Both the position numbers and the translations under genes were made by a program. A DNA stretch of 64,000 nucleotides, from NCBI GenBank assembly GCA_902599045.1, contig CACKEA010000002.1:186001-250000 (forward strand), given 5' to 3'. Shown here in pieces: positions 17,677-26,429 of the stretch (its first letter is position 1; each line of letters starts with the position of its first letter). The notes below the pieces were generated by a model. The model worked only from the letters and a program-made list of their open reading frames with translations. It was not told the origin of the DNA and searched no databases. This stretch comes from an uncultured Alphaproteobacteria bacterium. Lineage in GTDB: Bacteria > Pseudomonadota > Alphaproteobacteria > HIMB59.

Positions 17677-19377
17677 ATGAAAGAAGACTCTCAAAGTAAG
17701 ATTCATCCTGGTTCTGGTAGAAGAAAAGCACTTGAATTTAATAAAGGACGCCAAAGTGATGATCAGTCAATAGATGATCTTAAAAACCTTATACCAAACG
17801 ACTATTTTAGACAAAGAGATATGTTAATTGAAAGTCTTCATTTGATTCAAGATCGATATAAATGTCTTAAACCTAGACATTTAACTGCCTTGTCAGAGTT
17901 AACTAATTTACCTCTAACTGAAATTTATGAGACCGCCTCATTTTACGCTCACTTTGATATATATAAAGAAGATGACTTAACCCCACCTGATACAACCATA
18001 AGGGTGTGTGATGGTATTACATGCGAGATGAACGGATGCAAATCTTTGGAAAATGATTTGAAAAATAATTTGGATACTAATGTAAGAGTTGTCAGAGGTC
18101 CATGTATGGGAAGATGTCACCAGGCACCAGTAGTTGAAGTGGGAAAAAAACATTTTGTAAATGCAAATGTGGGTGTAGTTCAAAAAGCTTTAGAAGAACA
18201 AGACACAAAACCTGTTATTCCAAATTACATTAGCTACGAAGATTATGTAAAAGAGGGTGGATATAAAATTTTAAGAGACTGTATTGAAGACAATAAAGAC
18301 CCTATGAAATTGATCGAAGAAATGGAGCAATCAGGACTAAGAGGTTTAGGCGGTGCAGGATTTCCAACAGGTAGAAAATGGAGATTTGTTAGAGCTGAGG
18401 ATAAACCAAGGCTCATGGCTATTAATGGAGATGAGGGTGAGCCAGGAACATTTAAAGATCATCATTATTTAACTCGAGATCCGCATAGATTCCTTGAGGG
18501 TATGTTAATCGCTGCGTGGGTTGTTGAAGCTACTGATGTTTATATATACATGCGCGATGAATATCCTGATGTGATTAAATTTTTAAAAAAAGAAATTAAA
18601 ATTTTAGAGGATAATAACTTAAATATTAAAACTAGAATTCATTTTAGAAGAGGGGCAGGTGCTTATATTTGTGGTGAAGAGTCCTCTATGTTAGAGAGCT
18701 TGGAGGGTAAGAGAGGATTACCAAGACATAAACCTCCATTTCCATCTCAAGTAGGTTTGTTTGGTAGACCCACTTTAATTCACAATGTTGAAACTGTTTT
18801 TTGGGTAAGAGAAATTTTAGAAAAAGGAGCGGTTTGGTTTAGTAGCCATGGTCTTAATGGTAGAAAGGGTTTAAGAACATACTCGGTTTCTGGAAGAGTA
18901 AAAAACCCTGGTGTGAAGTTAGCCCCAGCTGGTATCACAATAAAACAGCTCATTGATGAATATTGTGGTGGAATTCAAGAAGGACATACATTTAAAGCGT
19001 ACTTACCAGGCGGAGCTTCTGGTGGTATCCTTCCTGCGAAATTAGACAATGTTCCATTAGATTTTGATACACTTCAAGAACATGGTTGTTTCATCGGATC
19101 TGCCGCAGTGGTGGTGTTATCTGATAAAGATAATATGAAGGATATTGCTAAGAATTTGATGTTCTTTTTTCATGATGAGAGTTGTGGTCAATGTACTCCA
19201 TGTAGAAACGGAACTGAGAAAGCTCTTAAACTAATGAATGAATCTTCATGGGATGTTGATCTCCTAAAAGAATTATCATCAGCAATGATGGACGCCTCAA
19301 TATGTGGCTTAGGACAGGCAGCACCAAATCCAATGCTATCTGTTATTAAACATTTCCCTGAAGAGGTAACAAACTAA
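17677..19377 (+). CDS. NAD-dependent formate dehydrogenase, fused gamma/beta subunit
   Basis: 566 aa fusion of a NuoE-like and a NuoF-like domain, the NAD-reducing arm of a soluble FDH. Residues about 30-165 hold a thioredoxin-like [2Fe-2S] domain with CDGITC and later CMGRC. The NuoF part has GLRGLGGAGFPTGRKW (FMN/NADH), GAYICGEESSMLESLEGKRG, and the [4Fe-4S] motif ESCGQCTPCRNGTEKAL with the distal Cys in SICGLGQ. The same fusion is known from Methylobacterium FDH1. The stop overlaps the alpha-subunit ATG by one base. Confidence 0.92.
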   Translation: MKEDSQSKIHPGSGRRKALEFNKGRQSDDQSIDDLKNLIPNDYFRQRDMLIESLHLIQDRYKCLKPRHLTALSELTNLPLTEIYETASFYAHFDIYKEDDLTPPDTTIRVCDGITCEMNGCKSLENDLKNNLDTNVRVVRGPCMGRCHQAPVVEVGKKHFVNANVGVVQKALEEQDTKPVIPNYISYEDYVKEGGYKILRDCIEDNKDPMKLIEEMEQSGLRGLGGAGFPTGRKWRFVRAEDKPRLMAINGDEGEPGTFKDHHYLTRDPHRFLEGMLIAAWVVEATDVYIYMRDEYPDVIKFLKKEIKILEDNNLNIKTRIHFRRGAGAYICGEESSMLESLEGKRGLPRHKPPFPSQVGLFGRPTLIHNVETVFWVREILEKGAVWFSSHGLNGRKGLRTYSVSGRVKNPGVKLAPAGITIKQLIDEYCGGIQEGHTFKAYLPGGASGGILPAKLDNVPLDFDTLQEHGCFIGSAAVVVLSDKDNMKDIAKNLMFFFHDESCGQCTPCRNGTEKALKLMNESSWDVDLLKELSSAMMDASICGLGQAAPNPMLSVIKHFPEEVTN

Positions 19378-22139
19378 TGTCAGAAAATATTAAATTCAAG
19401 ATTGATGGCAATGAATATTTAGCTGCTAAAGATGAGTCTATCTGGGACGTTGCAAAGAAAAATAACATAGATATTCCCCATCTATGTTATTCTCCTGAGC
19501 CGGGTTATCGAGCAGATGGTAACTGCCGTGCATGTATGGTCGAAATTAAAGGTGAGAGAACTCTTGCTGCTTCATGTATCCGTAAACCAACTGAGGGTAT
19601 GGAGGTCACCGTAAATTCCTCAAGAGCAGAAAAATCTCGCTCTATGGTTTTTGAACTTCTAGTATCTGATCAACCTAACAAAAATGTTTCACCTGATCCT
19701 GAGTCGAAATTTTGGAACTGGTCAGATAAATTAGGTGTCACCGATAGCCGTTTCCCAAGTAAAGACAAAATAGAATTAGACAGATCTCATAAGGCCATGA
19801 GTGTAAATTTAGATGCATGTATTAATTGTAATTTATGTGTTCGTGCTTGCCGTGAGGTTCAGGTTAATGATGTGATTGGTATGGCTTATAGAGGTTCAAC
19901 AGCTAAAGTAATTTTCGACCTAGACGATCCAATGGGTAATAGCACTTGTGTTGCATGTGGAGAGTGTGTTCAAGCTTGTCCAACAGGTGCTCTTATGGAG
20001 TCCACTGTTGTCAATGAGGAAGGTCATAGAGACGCATATTCAGATAAAGTAGTAGAGAGTGTTTGCCCTTACTGTGGAGTTGGATGTCAAACTGAAGTCC
20101 ACGTTAAAGATGAAAAAATTTTATACGTTGATGGAAAAAATGGTCCCGCAAACGAAAATAGGCTATGTGTTAAAGGCAGATTTGGTTTTGATTATATAAA
20201 TCATGATGGGAGACTTACCAAACCCTTGGTTAGAAAATCAGGTGTAAATAAAGATCCTAATTTAGAAATCAAAGATGCAGATATTTATGATTATTTTGAA
20301 GAAACTACTTGGGAAGACGCTTTAATTAGGGCTTCAGCAGGCTTTTTAAATTTAAAAGAAGATTATGGGCCAAAAAGTTTAGCTGGTTTTGGATCCGCGA
20401 AGTGCTCTAATGAAGAGGCTTATCTCTTTCAAAAATTAGTAAGAGTGGGTTTTGGATCTAATAATGTCGATCATTGTACTAGACTTTGCCATGCCTCTTC
20501 AGTTGCAGCATTAATGGAATGTGTTAATTCTGGAGCTGTATCAGCCCCGTTTATGTCTGCGTCTGATGCAGACTGTGTAATCGTAATTGGGGCTAGACCG
20601 ACAGAAAACCATCCAGTAGCAGCTACTTATCTCAAACGCGCTGCTAAAAGAGGTGCAAAACTTGTTGTGATGGACCCAAGAAAACAAGGTTTAACAAAAC
20701 ACGCTACTCACAATTTACAATTTAAAGCTGGTACTGACGTTGCTATGCTCAATGCACTTTTATACACAATTGTAGAAGAAAAACTTTATGACGAACAATA
20801 TATTCAAGGACAAACTGAAGGCTTTGAAAAATTACAAGAAGAAATAAAAGATTTTTCTCCTGAGAAAATGGAGGCCATTTGTGGTATTAAAGCTCAGGAA
20901 CTACGTGAGGTTGCGAGGCTTTACGCAAAATCAGAGAGATCAATTATATTCTGGGGTATGGGAATTTCCCAGCACGTTCATGGAACGGATAACGCTAGAT
21001 GTTTAATCGCACTAGCCTTAACAACAGGACAAATTGGTAGGGAGGGAACAGGACTACATCCATTAAGAGGTCAGAATAATGTTCAAGGCGCCTCTGATGC
21101 TGGATTAATTCCAATGGTCTTCCCAGATTATCAATCTGTTGAGGATGGAAGTATTCATCAAAAATACGAAAATTTTTGGAAGACAGGCTTAGACGATAAA
21201 AAAGGTTTAACAGTTGTCGAAGTTATTAATAAAATTTTAGAAGACGAAATTAAAGGGATGTACATTATGGGAGAAAATCCTGCAATGTCAGATCCAGACC
21301 AAAAACACGCAAGAGCTGCATTAGCTAAATTAGATCATTTAGTAGTGCAAGATATTTTTATGACGGAAACTGCTTGGCATGCTGATGTTATTCTTCCATC
21401 TTCTGCGCATGCTGAAAAAACTGGAACTTATACAAACACAAATAGACAAGTGCAATTAGGTCGTCAGGCGGTAGCTCCTCCAGGTTCTGCTAGACAAGAT
21501 TGGTGGATTACTCAGGCTATAGCTCAGGGTTTGGGCTTAGATTGGAGTTATTTACACCCAAGAGATATCTTTAATGAAATGGCACAAGTCATGCCGTCAT
21601 TAAAGAATATAACTTATGAGAGATTAGAAAATGAAAACTCAGTTACATATCCTTGTGATGATCCAAATAAACCTGGAAATGAAATTATATTTAATGAAAA
21701 TTTTCCAACTGCAAATGGAAGAGGTAAAATAGTTCCTGCAAAATTAATACCCCCAGCAGAGTTACCAGATGATGATTTTCCAATGATTTTAACCACTGGA
21801 AGATTGTTAGAGCACTGGCATACGGGTTCTATGACTAGAAGAGCAAATGTCTTAGATCACCTTGAACCAGAAGCAATAGTAAGTATGAATAGATGGGATA
21901 TGAAAAGAATGACTATTAGTCCTGGAGATCAAGTTTTAGTTAAAACTAAAAGAGGATCACTAGCTATTAAAGTTAGGAGTGATAAAGAAATTCCTGAAGG
22001 TATGGTTTTTATGCCATTCTGTTTTGCAGAGGCTGCAGCAAATGTATTGACTAACCCACAACTTGACCCAATTGGCAAAATCCCAGAATTTAAGTTTAGT
22101 GCAGCGAGTGTAGAAAAAATACAAGCTGTAGCAAATTAA
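19377..22139 (+). CDS. Formate dehydrogenase catalytic (alpha) subunit, Mo/bis-MGD
   Basis: 920 aa catalytic subunit oxidising formate to CO2. In order: an N-terminal [2Fe-2S] domain (PHLCYSPEPGYRADGNCRAC), two [4Fe-4S] clusters (ACINCNLCVRACREVQ and CVACGECVQACPTG), a further cluster in SVCPYCGVGCQTEV, then the molybdopterin domain. The Mo ligand is Cys371 in VDHCTRLCHASS, where E. coli FdhF has selenocysteine, followed by the conserved His. The C-terminal cofactor-binding domain includes LTTGRLLEHWHTGSMTRR. No small FdsD-type subunit follows; a convergent gene begins two bases on. Confidence 0.95.
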   Translation: MSENIKFKIDGNEYLAAKDESIWDVAKKNNIDIPHLCYSPEPGYRADGNCRACMVEIKGERTLAASCIRKPTEGMEVTVNSSRAEKSRSMVFELLVSDQPNKNVSPDPESKFWNWSDKLGVTDSRFPSKDKIELDRSHKAMSVNLDACINCNLCVRACREVQVNDVIGMAYRGSTAKVIFDLDDPMGNSTCVACGECVQACPTGALMESTVVNEEGHRDAYSDKVVESVCPYCGVGCQTEVHVKDEKILYVDGKNGPANENRLCVKGRFGFDYINHDGRLTKPLVRKSGVNKDPNLEIKDADIYDYFEETTWEDALIRASAGFLNLKEDYGPKSLAGFGSAKCSNEEAYLFQKLVRVGFGSNNVDHCTRLCHASSVAALMECVNSGAVSAPFMSASDADCVIVIGARPTENHPVAATYLKRAAKRGAKLVVMDPRKQGLTKHATHNLQFKAGTDVAMLNALLYTIVEEKLYDEQYIQGQTEGFEKLQEEIKDFSPEKMEAICGIKAQELREVARLYAKSERSIIFWGMGISQHVHGTDNARCLIALALTTGQIGREGTGLHPLRGQNNVQGASDAGLIPMVFPDYQSVEDGSIHQKYENFWKTGLDDKKGLTVVEVINKILEDEIKGMYIMGENPAMSDPDQKHARAALAKLDHLVVQDIFMTETAWHADVILPSSAHAEKTGTYTNTNRQVQLGRQAVAPPGSARQDWWITQAIAQGLGLDWSYLHPRDIFNEMAQVMPSLKNITYERLENENSVTYPCDDPNKPGNEIIFNENFPTANGRGKIVPAKLIPPAELPDDDFPMILTTGRLLEHWHTGSMTRRANVLDHLEPEAIVSMNRWDMKRMTISPGDQVLVKTKRGSLAIKVRSDKEIPEGMVFMPFCFAEAAANVLTNPQLDPIGKIPEFKFSAASVEKIQAVAN

Positions 22140-22141
22140 TT

Positions 22142-22657
22142 TTAAAAAATATTCAGAACTTCTTTGATAGGTATGTTTTTTATATAAATAATTAAACCTA
22201 TAAGAATTAAAAATAGAAAATTAATTGTCATAATAAAATGAAATAACTTAAATTTTGATTTGTAATTGATATTTTCACTTTCAAGCACAAGTAATGATTT
22301 ATTTTGTTTAATTGGTGATTGATTATCTAATTGATGAAATATGCTTAATTCCCCATCTAATGATTGATCCACTTGTGTGACTTCGGATTTATTTTGTAAA
22401 AAAGAATCAAGAGAATTTAGTTTCTTTTCCAAAGATTCAATTTTTGAATTTAATTCATTAAAATCTAAATTATCATTATTAGAATTCACTTCTATTGTAG
22501 GTGATGTTTGTTCAACCTTTGGACTATATTCTTTAATTTCTAATTGTTTTTTAATTGCAGCTAATGAGTCTAAAATTTTTTTGGACTTATCTTCGTTAAA
22601 ATTTGAAGTATTGCTTTTTGAAGTATTTCTACCAAATTGATCAATGTCTGAAACCAT
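22142..22657 (-). CDS. Hypothetical coiled-coil protein with one C-terminal membrane helix
   Basis: 171 aa, not recognised. The first 130 residues are polar (many Ser, Asn, Lys) with a heptad-like stretch LNSKIESLEKKLNSLDSFL, and the last 35 contain one hydrophobic helix, TINFLFLILIGLIIYI. Topology suggests a tail-anchored inner-membrane protein with a cytoplasmic coiled coil. It lies downstream of tRNA-Thr and rlmB on the same strand and ends two bases from the FDH alpha-subunit stop. Confidence 0.6.
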   Translation of the reverse strand: MVSDIDQFGRNTSKSNTSNFNEDKSKKILDSLAAIKKQLEIKEYSPKVEQTSPTIEVNSNNDNLDFNELNSKIESLEKKLNSLDSFLQNKSEVTQVDQSLDGELSIFHQLDNQSPIKQNKSLLVLESENINYKSKFKLFHFIMTINFLFLILIGLIIYIKNIPIKEVLNIF

Positions 22658-22704
22658 AAAGTTTAAGATTAATGTAACTCTTAGAAATAATCAATTGCAG
22701 ACAG

Positions 22705-22780
22705 TGGTGCCGCGTGCCGGGATCGAACTGGCCACCTGACGATTACAAATCGCCTGCTCTACCAAATGAGCTAACGCGGC
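22705..22780 (-). tRNA. tRNA-Thr (anticodon TGT)
   Basis: Full cloverleaf on the minus strand. The 7-bp acceptor GCCGCGT/ACGCGGC, D stem GCTC/GAGC, anticodon stem GGCGA/TCGTC with loop TTTGTAA (anticodon TGT), and a T loop TTCGATC are visible. The discriminator is A and CCA is encoded. It sits between rlmB and the coiled-coil gene, probably in one transcript. Confidence 0.95.
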
Positions 22781-22821
22781 ATTGTGTAATTATTTATATT
22801 AAAATTTAAAATAAACAATAT

Positions 22822-23544
22822 TTAAAAAGTACTAATTTTGAAATGATAAGCTGCAATTGCTAAAGAATTAGCAGCATTATAACTATCAATTCCATCAACA
22901 TTCACCTGGGGGATGCTTATTTTAAAGTCACTCTTACTTAATATATTTTTTCTAATACCCTTTCCCTCACTACCTACTATAATCACTGACTTATTATCAA
23001 ATTTAAAATCTTTATTAATTTCTTGACCACTCATATCTAGAGAATAAGTCCAATATCCATTTTTTTTTAAAAATTCTATTGACCTCTTTATATTTTTGGA
23101 AACATGATATTTCAATACTTCAACAGCGCCAGACGAAGTTAAAGATGTTACGTCATTAATATCTGCTGAAGAATGTTCAGAGAGCATTAAACCATCAGCG
23201 CCTATTAGAAGTGCTGTTCTTATTATGTTTCCTAGATTATTTTGATCTGTGATTTGATCAGCTACAACAATAAGTGATTTTTCATTATTTTTAAGAATAT
23301 CCTCTAAATTAAAGGGTTTATATTTCTCTCTTCTTATAACGATATCATTGAAAAACCTATCATTTTTAATACCAAGCTTAGAAAAATCACTTTTTTTTAA
23401 TAACCTTGTCTTATTATCCAGTTTATTTTGTTCTATTAATTTAGAAAAATATGATTTTTTTTCAATATTTATGAAAATTTCAATTATTTTCTCAGGATTG
23501 TGCAATATACAACTTGTGCAAGAATTTATACCTGAAATAAGCAT
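22822..23544 (-). CDS. rlmB: 23S rRNA 2'-O-methyltransferase, SpoU/TrmH family (RlmB-like)
   Basis: 240 aa with an N-terminal substrate-binding region and a C-terminal SPOUT knot. SAM-site motifs are seen in order: DQNNLGNIIRTALLIGADG, VIIVGSEGKGIRKNIL and ISIPQVNVDGIDSYNAANSLA. RlmB methylates Gm2251 of 23S rRNA; other TrmH-family targets cannot be excluded. It diverges from the tRNA-Tyr/tuf operon across an 86-base spacer and reads towards tRNA-Thr. Confidence 0.82.
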   Translation of the reverse strand: MLISGINSCTSCILHNPEKIIEIFINIEKKSYFSKLIEQNKLDNKTRLLKKSDFSKLGIKNDRFFNDIVIRREKYKPFNLEDILKNNEKSLIVVADQITDQNNLGNIIRTALLIGADGLMLSEHSSADINDVTSLTSSGAVEVLKYHVSKNIKRSIEFLKKNGYWTYSLDMSGQEINKDFKFDNKSVIIVGSEGKGIRKNILSKSDFKISIPQVNVDGIDSYNAANSLAIAAYHFKISTF

Positions 23545-23579
23545 AGTTTCTAAATAGCAGTAAAAAACTAGGAAGTCTA

Positions 23580-23607
23580 TTGACTTTCAAAGACAAATAT
23601 CTATTAA
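23580..23607 (+). promoter_or_regulatory. Candidate promoter of the tRNA-Tyr/tRNA-Gly/tuf operon
   Basis: TTGACT (23580-23585), 16-base spacer, TATTAA (23602-23607), then 23 bases to the tRNA-Tyr 5' end. The -35 hexamer is identical to those proposed before rpsL and rpsM. This is the only gap large enough for a promoter before this long operon. Confidence 0.5.
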
Positions 23608-23630
23608 TCAACAACTGTTTTATACACTTT

Positions 23631-23716
23631 GGAGGGATGGCCGAGTGGTTAAAGGCGGCAGACTGTAAATCTGTTCACGCAAGTGTACGTAGGTTCGAAT
23701 CCTACTCCCTCCACCA
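23631..23716 (+). tRNA. tRNA-Tyr (anticodon GTA)
   Basis: Acceptor GGAGGGA/TCCCTCC, discriminator A and encoded CCA. The anticodon loop CTGTAAA gives GTA. A long variable arm (TCACGCAAGTGTACG region) marks it as class II, as expected for bacterial tRNA-Tyr. Total 86 bases. First gene of the tuf operon. Confidence 0.95.
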
Positions 23717-23810
23717 CTTTTTTCTCACTTTTCTTATTGAATTTTAAAGAAAAATTAGTAGTTTATCGGAACTCACAAGGATTTGATTTTGAGTATGTTT
23801 TGTAGTGGTT

Positions 23811-23828
23811 ACCCGCTAATTCGCGGGT
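23811..23828 (+). repeat. Inverted repeat overlapping the tRNA-Gly 5' end
   Basis: ACCCGC (23811-23816) and GCGGGT (23823-23828) can pair across a 6-base loop. The right arm is the 5' acceptor strand of tRNA-Gly, so the upstream arm copies the tRNA 3' acceptor strand. It may be a competing precursor hairpin or the remnant of a duplicated tRNA-Gly 3' end. The rest of the 106-base tRNA-Tyr/tRNA-Gly spacer shows no gene. Confidence 0.45.
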
Positions 23829-23896
23829 GTAGCTTAATGGTAAAGCTCCAGCCTTCCAAGCTGGCTACGAGGGTTCGATTCCCTTCACCCGCTCCA
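23823..23896 (+). tRNA. tRNA-Gly (anticodon TCC)
   Basis: Acceptor GCGGGTG/CACCCGC, discriminator T, CCA encoded. The anticodon stem CCAGC/GCTGG encloses loop CTTCCAA, anticodon TCC. 74 bases. It lies 54 bases before the tuf ATG, as glyT precedes tufB in E. coli. Confidence 0.95.
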
Positions 23897-23950
23897 ATTG
23901 CATTGAAAAAATTAAGTAACAGATATTAAAAAAAGAGGTAACAACTTAAA

Positions 23951-25141
23951 ATGACTAAAGAAAAATTTGACAGATCGAAAGAACACGTCAACATCGGAAC
24001 TATCGGTCACGTCGACCATGGTAAAACCACACTTACTGCTGCAATTACAAAAGTATTAGCTGAAAAAGGTGGTGCAGAGTTTACTGCGTATGATGAAATT
24101 GATAAAGCTCCCGAAGAAAAAGAGAGAGGTATTACAATTTCAACTGCGCACGTTGAATATTCAACAGACAAAAGACACTATGCTCACGTTGACTGTCCTG
24201 GACACGCAGACTATGTAAAAAATATGATTACTGGAGCTGCTCAGATGGATGGCGGTATATTAGTTGTTAACGCAGCTGATGGTCCAATGCCTCAAACCCG
24301 TGAACACATTCTTTTAGCAAGACAGGTTGGTGTACCTGCACTTGTTGTTTATTTAAACAAAGTTGATCAAGTAGATGATCAAGAATTATTAGAACTTGTT
24401 GAAGTTGAAATTAGAGAACTGTTATCAAAATACGATTTTCCTGGTGATGATATTCCTATTGTTAAAGGATCAGCCCTTGCTGCAGTTGAAGATAGAGATG
24501 AAGATATTGGAAAAAATTCAATTGTTGAATTAATGTCAAAAATTGATGAGTATATTCCTGCTCCAACAAGAGAATTAGACAAACCATTCTTAATGCCAGT
24601 TGAAGATGTATTTTCTATTTCTGGAAGAGGTACTGTTGTTACTGGAAGAGTAGAACAAGGTATCATAAAACCTGGTGAAGAAATTGAAATTATTGGTTTG
24701 AAAGATACAGCTAAAACAGTTTGTACTGGTGTAGAAATGTTTAGAAAGCTTTTAGACTCCGGTGAAGCTGGTGATAATATTGGTGCTCTTCTTCGTGGAA
24801 CCAAAAAAGAAGAAGTTGAAAGAGGCCAAGTTTTAGCGGCTCCTGGTAGTATTAAACCACACAAAAAATTTAAAGCCGAGATTTATGCTTTAAGTAAGGA
24901 AGAGGGTGGAAGACATACCCCTTTCTTTGCAAACTACAGACCTCAGTTTTATTTTAGAACTACTGACGTTACTGGTTCAATTAAATTACCTGAAGGCACT
25001 GAAATGGTTATGCCTGGAGATAATATTACTCTTGAAGTCGAGCTGTTAGCTCCCATCGCAATGAATAACAACTTACGTTTTGCTATTCGTGAAGGTGGAA
25101 GAACAGTTGGATCAGGAGTTGTTTCAGAGATTATCGAGTAA
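23951..25141 (+). CDS. tuf: Translation elongation factor Tu
   Basis: GTPase delivering aminoacyl-tRNA to the ribosome. 396 aa. G1 [11 protein letters not shown]3 [11 protein letters not shown] and G4 NKVDQVDD (family NKCD) are present, and domains 2 and 3 are full length, ending [11 protein letters not shown]. An AGAGGT Shine-Dalgarno precedes the ATG. This is the only tuf in the window; the usual second location between fusA and rpsJ is empty. Confidence 0.98.
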   Translation: MTKEKFDRSKEHVNIGTIGHVDHGKTTLTAAITKVLAEKGGAEFTAYDEIDKAPEEKERGITISTAHVEYSTDKRHYAHVDCPGHADYVKNMITGAAQMDGGILVVNAADGPMPQTREHILLARQVGVPALVVYLNKVDQVDDQELLELVEVEIRELLSKYDFPGDDIPIVKGSALAAVEDRDEDIGKNSIVELMSKIDEYIPAPTRELDKPFLMPVEDVFSISGRGTVVTGRVEQGIIKPGEEIEIIGLKDTAKTVCTGVEMFRKLLDSGEAGDNIGALLRGTKKEEVERGQVLAAPGSIKPHKKFKAEIYALSKEEGGRHTPFFANYRPQFYFRTTDVTGSIKLPEGTEMVMPGDNITLEVELLAPIAMNNNLRFAIREGGRTVGSGVVSEIIE

Positions 25142-25170
25142 AAATATTCTCTGCAGTAATACTAATATGA

Positions 25171-25246
25171 AGGAGTGTAGCTCAATTGGTAGAGCGCCGG
25201 TCTCCAAAACCGGAGGTTGCGGGTTCGATGCCTGCCACTCCTGCCA
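25171..25246 (+). tRNA. tRNA-Trp (anticodon CCA)
   Basis: Acceptor AGGAGTG/CACTCCT, discriminator G, CCA encoded. The anticodon stem CCGGT/ACCGG with loop CTCCAAA reads CCA. 76 bases. It sits between tuf and secE, the common alphaproteobacterial order. Confidence 0.95.
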
Positions 25247-25263
25247 AAACAGTAAAAAAAAAT

Positions 25264-25449
25264 ATGAAATTTAACCCAGCTAAATATTTAAGAGAAGTTC
25301 GACAGGAGGTATCTAAAGTTACCTGGCCCTCCAAACGAGAAACTTTTACATCAGCTGGAATTGTTTTGGTTGTCATTAGTATTGCTGCAATTATTTTGAT
25401 GCTCTTAGATCAATTTTTTTCATTTATTGTGAGAATAGTTTTAGGTTAA
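25264..25449 (+). CDS. secE: Preprotein translocase subunit SecE
   Basis: 61 aa single-helix form of SecE, which clamps SecY in the translocon. The conserved cytoplasmic motif EVRQEVSKVTWPSKRET precedes the single membrane helix. ATG 25264 is chosen; an upstream in-frame ATG at 25186 would start inside tRNA-Trp. Only 17 bases separate the tRNA CCA end from the ATG, with no Shine-Dalgarno, so tRNA 3' processing would leave a near-leaderless mRNA. Confidence 0.95.
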   Translation: MKFNPAKYLREVRQEVSKVTWPSKRETFTSAGIVLVVISIAAIILMLLDQFFSFIVRIVLG

Positions 25450-25453
25450 TTAA

Positions 25454-25999
25454 ATGGTTGAAAGTACAGACTCTTCAAAATGGTACGTTGTACATTGTCA
25501 TTCTGGATTTGAAAAAAAAGTAGCAGACTCAATTTTAGACGAGGCAAAAAAAGTTAATTTAGAGGACTCAATATCTGAAGTTTCTGTACCTACCCAAGCA
25601 GTTGTTGAAGTAAGAAGGGGTGTCAGAGTTAATTCCGAAAAAAAATTTTTTCCAGGATATGTTTTAATCAAAATGATTATGAATGATGATACTTGGCACT
25701 TAGTGAGAGATATCCCAAAAGTTTCAAATTTTCTTGGAACAAAAGACAAACCAATTGCTATATCAGAAAGAGAAGTATCTAAATTATTACAAGATATTAC
25801 AGAAGGTGTTGACAATCCAAAACCTAAATTTGAGTACGAAGTTGGTGAACAAATTAAAGTATCAGATGGTCCATTTGCTTCATTTAGTGGTATTATAGAA
25901 GAGGTTGACAGTTCAAGACAAAAGCTTAAAGTGTCCGTTTCAATTTTTGGGAGACCGACACCTTTAGAGTTAGATTATTCACAAGTGGTTAAAGGCTAA
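25454..25999 (+). CDS. nusG: Transcription termination/antitermination factor NusG
   Basis: 181 aa. The N-terminal NGN domain starts [18 protein letters not shown] and includes FPGYVLIKM; the C-terminal KOW domain has [22 protein letters not shown]. NusG binds RNA polymerase and links it to Rho or the ribosome. Four bases after secE and five before rplK, in the same operon. Confidence 0.97.
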   Translation: MVESTDSSKWYVVHCHSGFEKKVADSILDEAKKVNLEDSISEVSVPTQAVVEVRRGVRVNSEKKFFPGYVLIKMIMNDDTWHLVRDIPKVSNFLGTKDKPIAISEREVSKLLQDITEGVDNPKPKFEYEVGEQIKVSDGPFASFSGIIEEVDSSRQKLKVSVSIFGRPTPLELDYSQVVKG

Positions 26000-26003
26000 T
26001 TAC

Positions 26004-26429
26004 ATGGCAAAAGAAGTTTTAGGATATATAAAATTACAAATTCCAGCCGGATCAGCAAACCCTGCTCCCCCTGTTGGACCTGCCTTAGGTCAAAAAGGTT
26101 TGAACATCCAAGATTTTTGTAAACAGTTTAATGATAAGACAAAGGATTTGGAAAAAGGTGCTCCAATTCCAACTGTAATCACTGCTTATAAAGACAGATC
26201 ATTTGATTTTGTAACAAAGAAACCTCCAGTTACTTTCTACTTAAAGAAAGCTGCAAAAATTAAAAAAGGTTGTCAAACACCTGGCCGATCAAAGTTAGGT
26301 AAAGTTACTATGAAACAAGTCGAAGATATTGCAAAAGAAAAATTAGAAGATCTTAATGCTTACGACGTTGAGCAAGCATCAAAAATTATACTTGGATCAG
26401 CAAGATCGATGGGTATGGAAGTAGTATAA
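26004..26429 (+). CDS. rplK: 50S ribosomal protein L11
   Basis: 141 aa, standard length. Recognised by [20 protein letters not shown] and [16 protein letters not shown] near the start and by the rRNA-binding C-terminal domain with [11 protein letters not shown] at the end. It forms the GTPase-associated centre with L10/L12. Its stop and the rplA ATG share one base (TAATG). Confidence 0.98.
   Translation: MAKEVLGYIKLQIPAGSANPAPPVGPALGQKGLNIQDFCKQFNDKTKDLEKGAPIPTVITAYKDRSFDFVTKKPPVTFYLKKAAKIKKGCQTPGRSKLGKVTMKQVEDIAKEKLEDLNAYDVEQASKIILGSARSMGMEVV

Noticed and set aside
24379..24864. 161-codon open frame antisense to tuf
   Set aside because: It mirrors the conserved EF-Tu frame, has a low-complexity Ser/Pro-rich product with no family resemblance, and no start signal. 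It is a codon-usage shadow.
25186..25263. N-terminal extension of SecE starting at 25186
   Set aside because: The extra 26 codons lie within tRNA-Trp and its spacer, and SecE orthologues start near MKFNPAKYLREV, so ATG 25264 is used.
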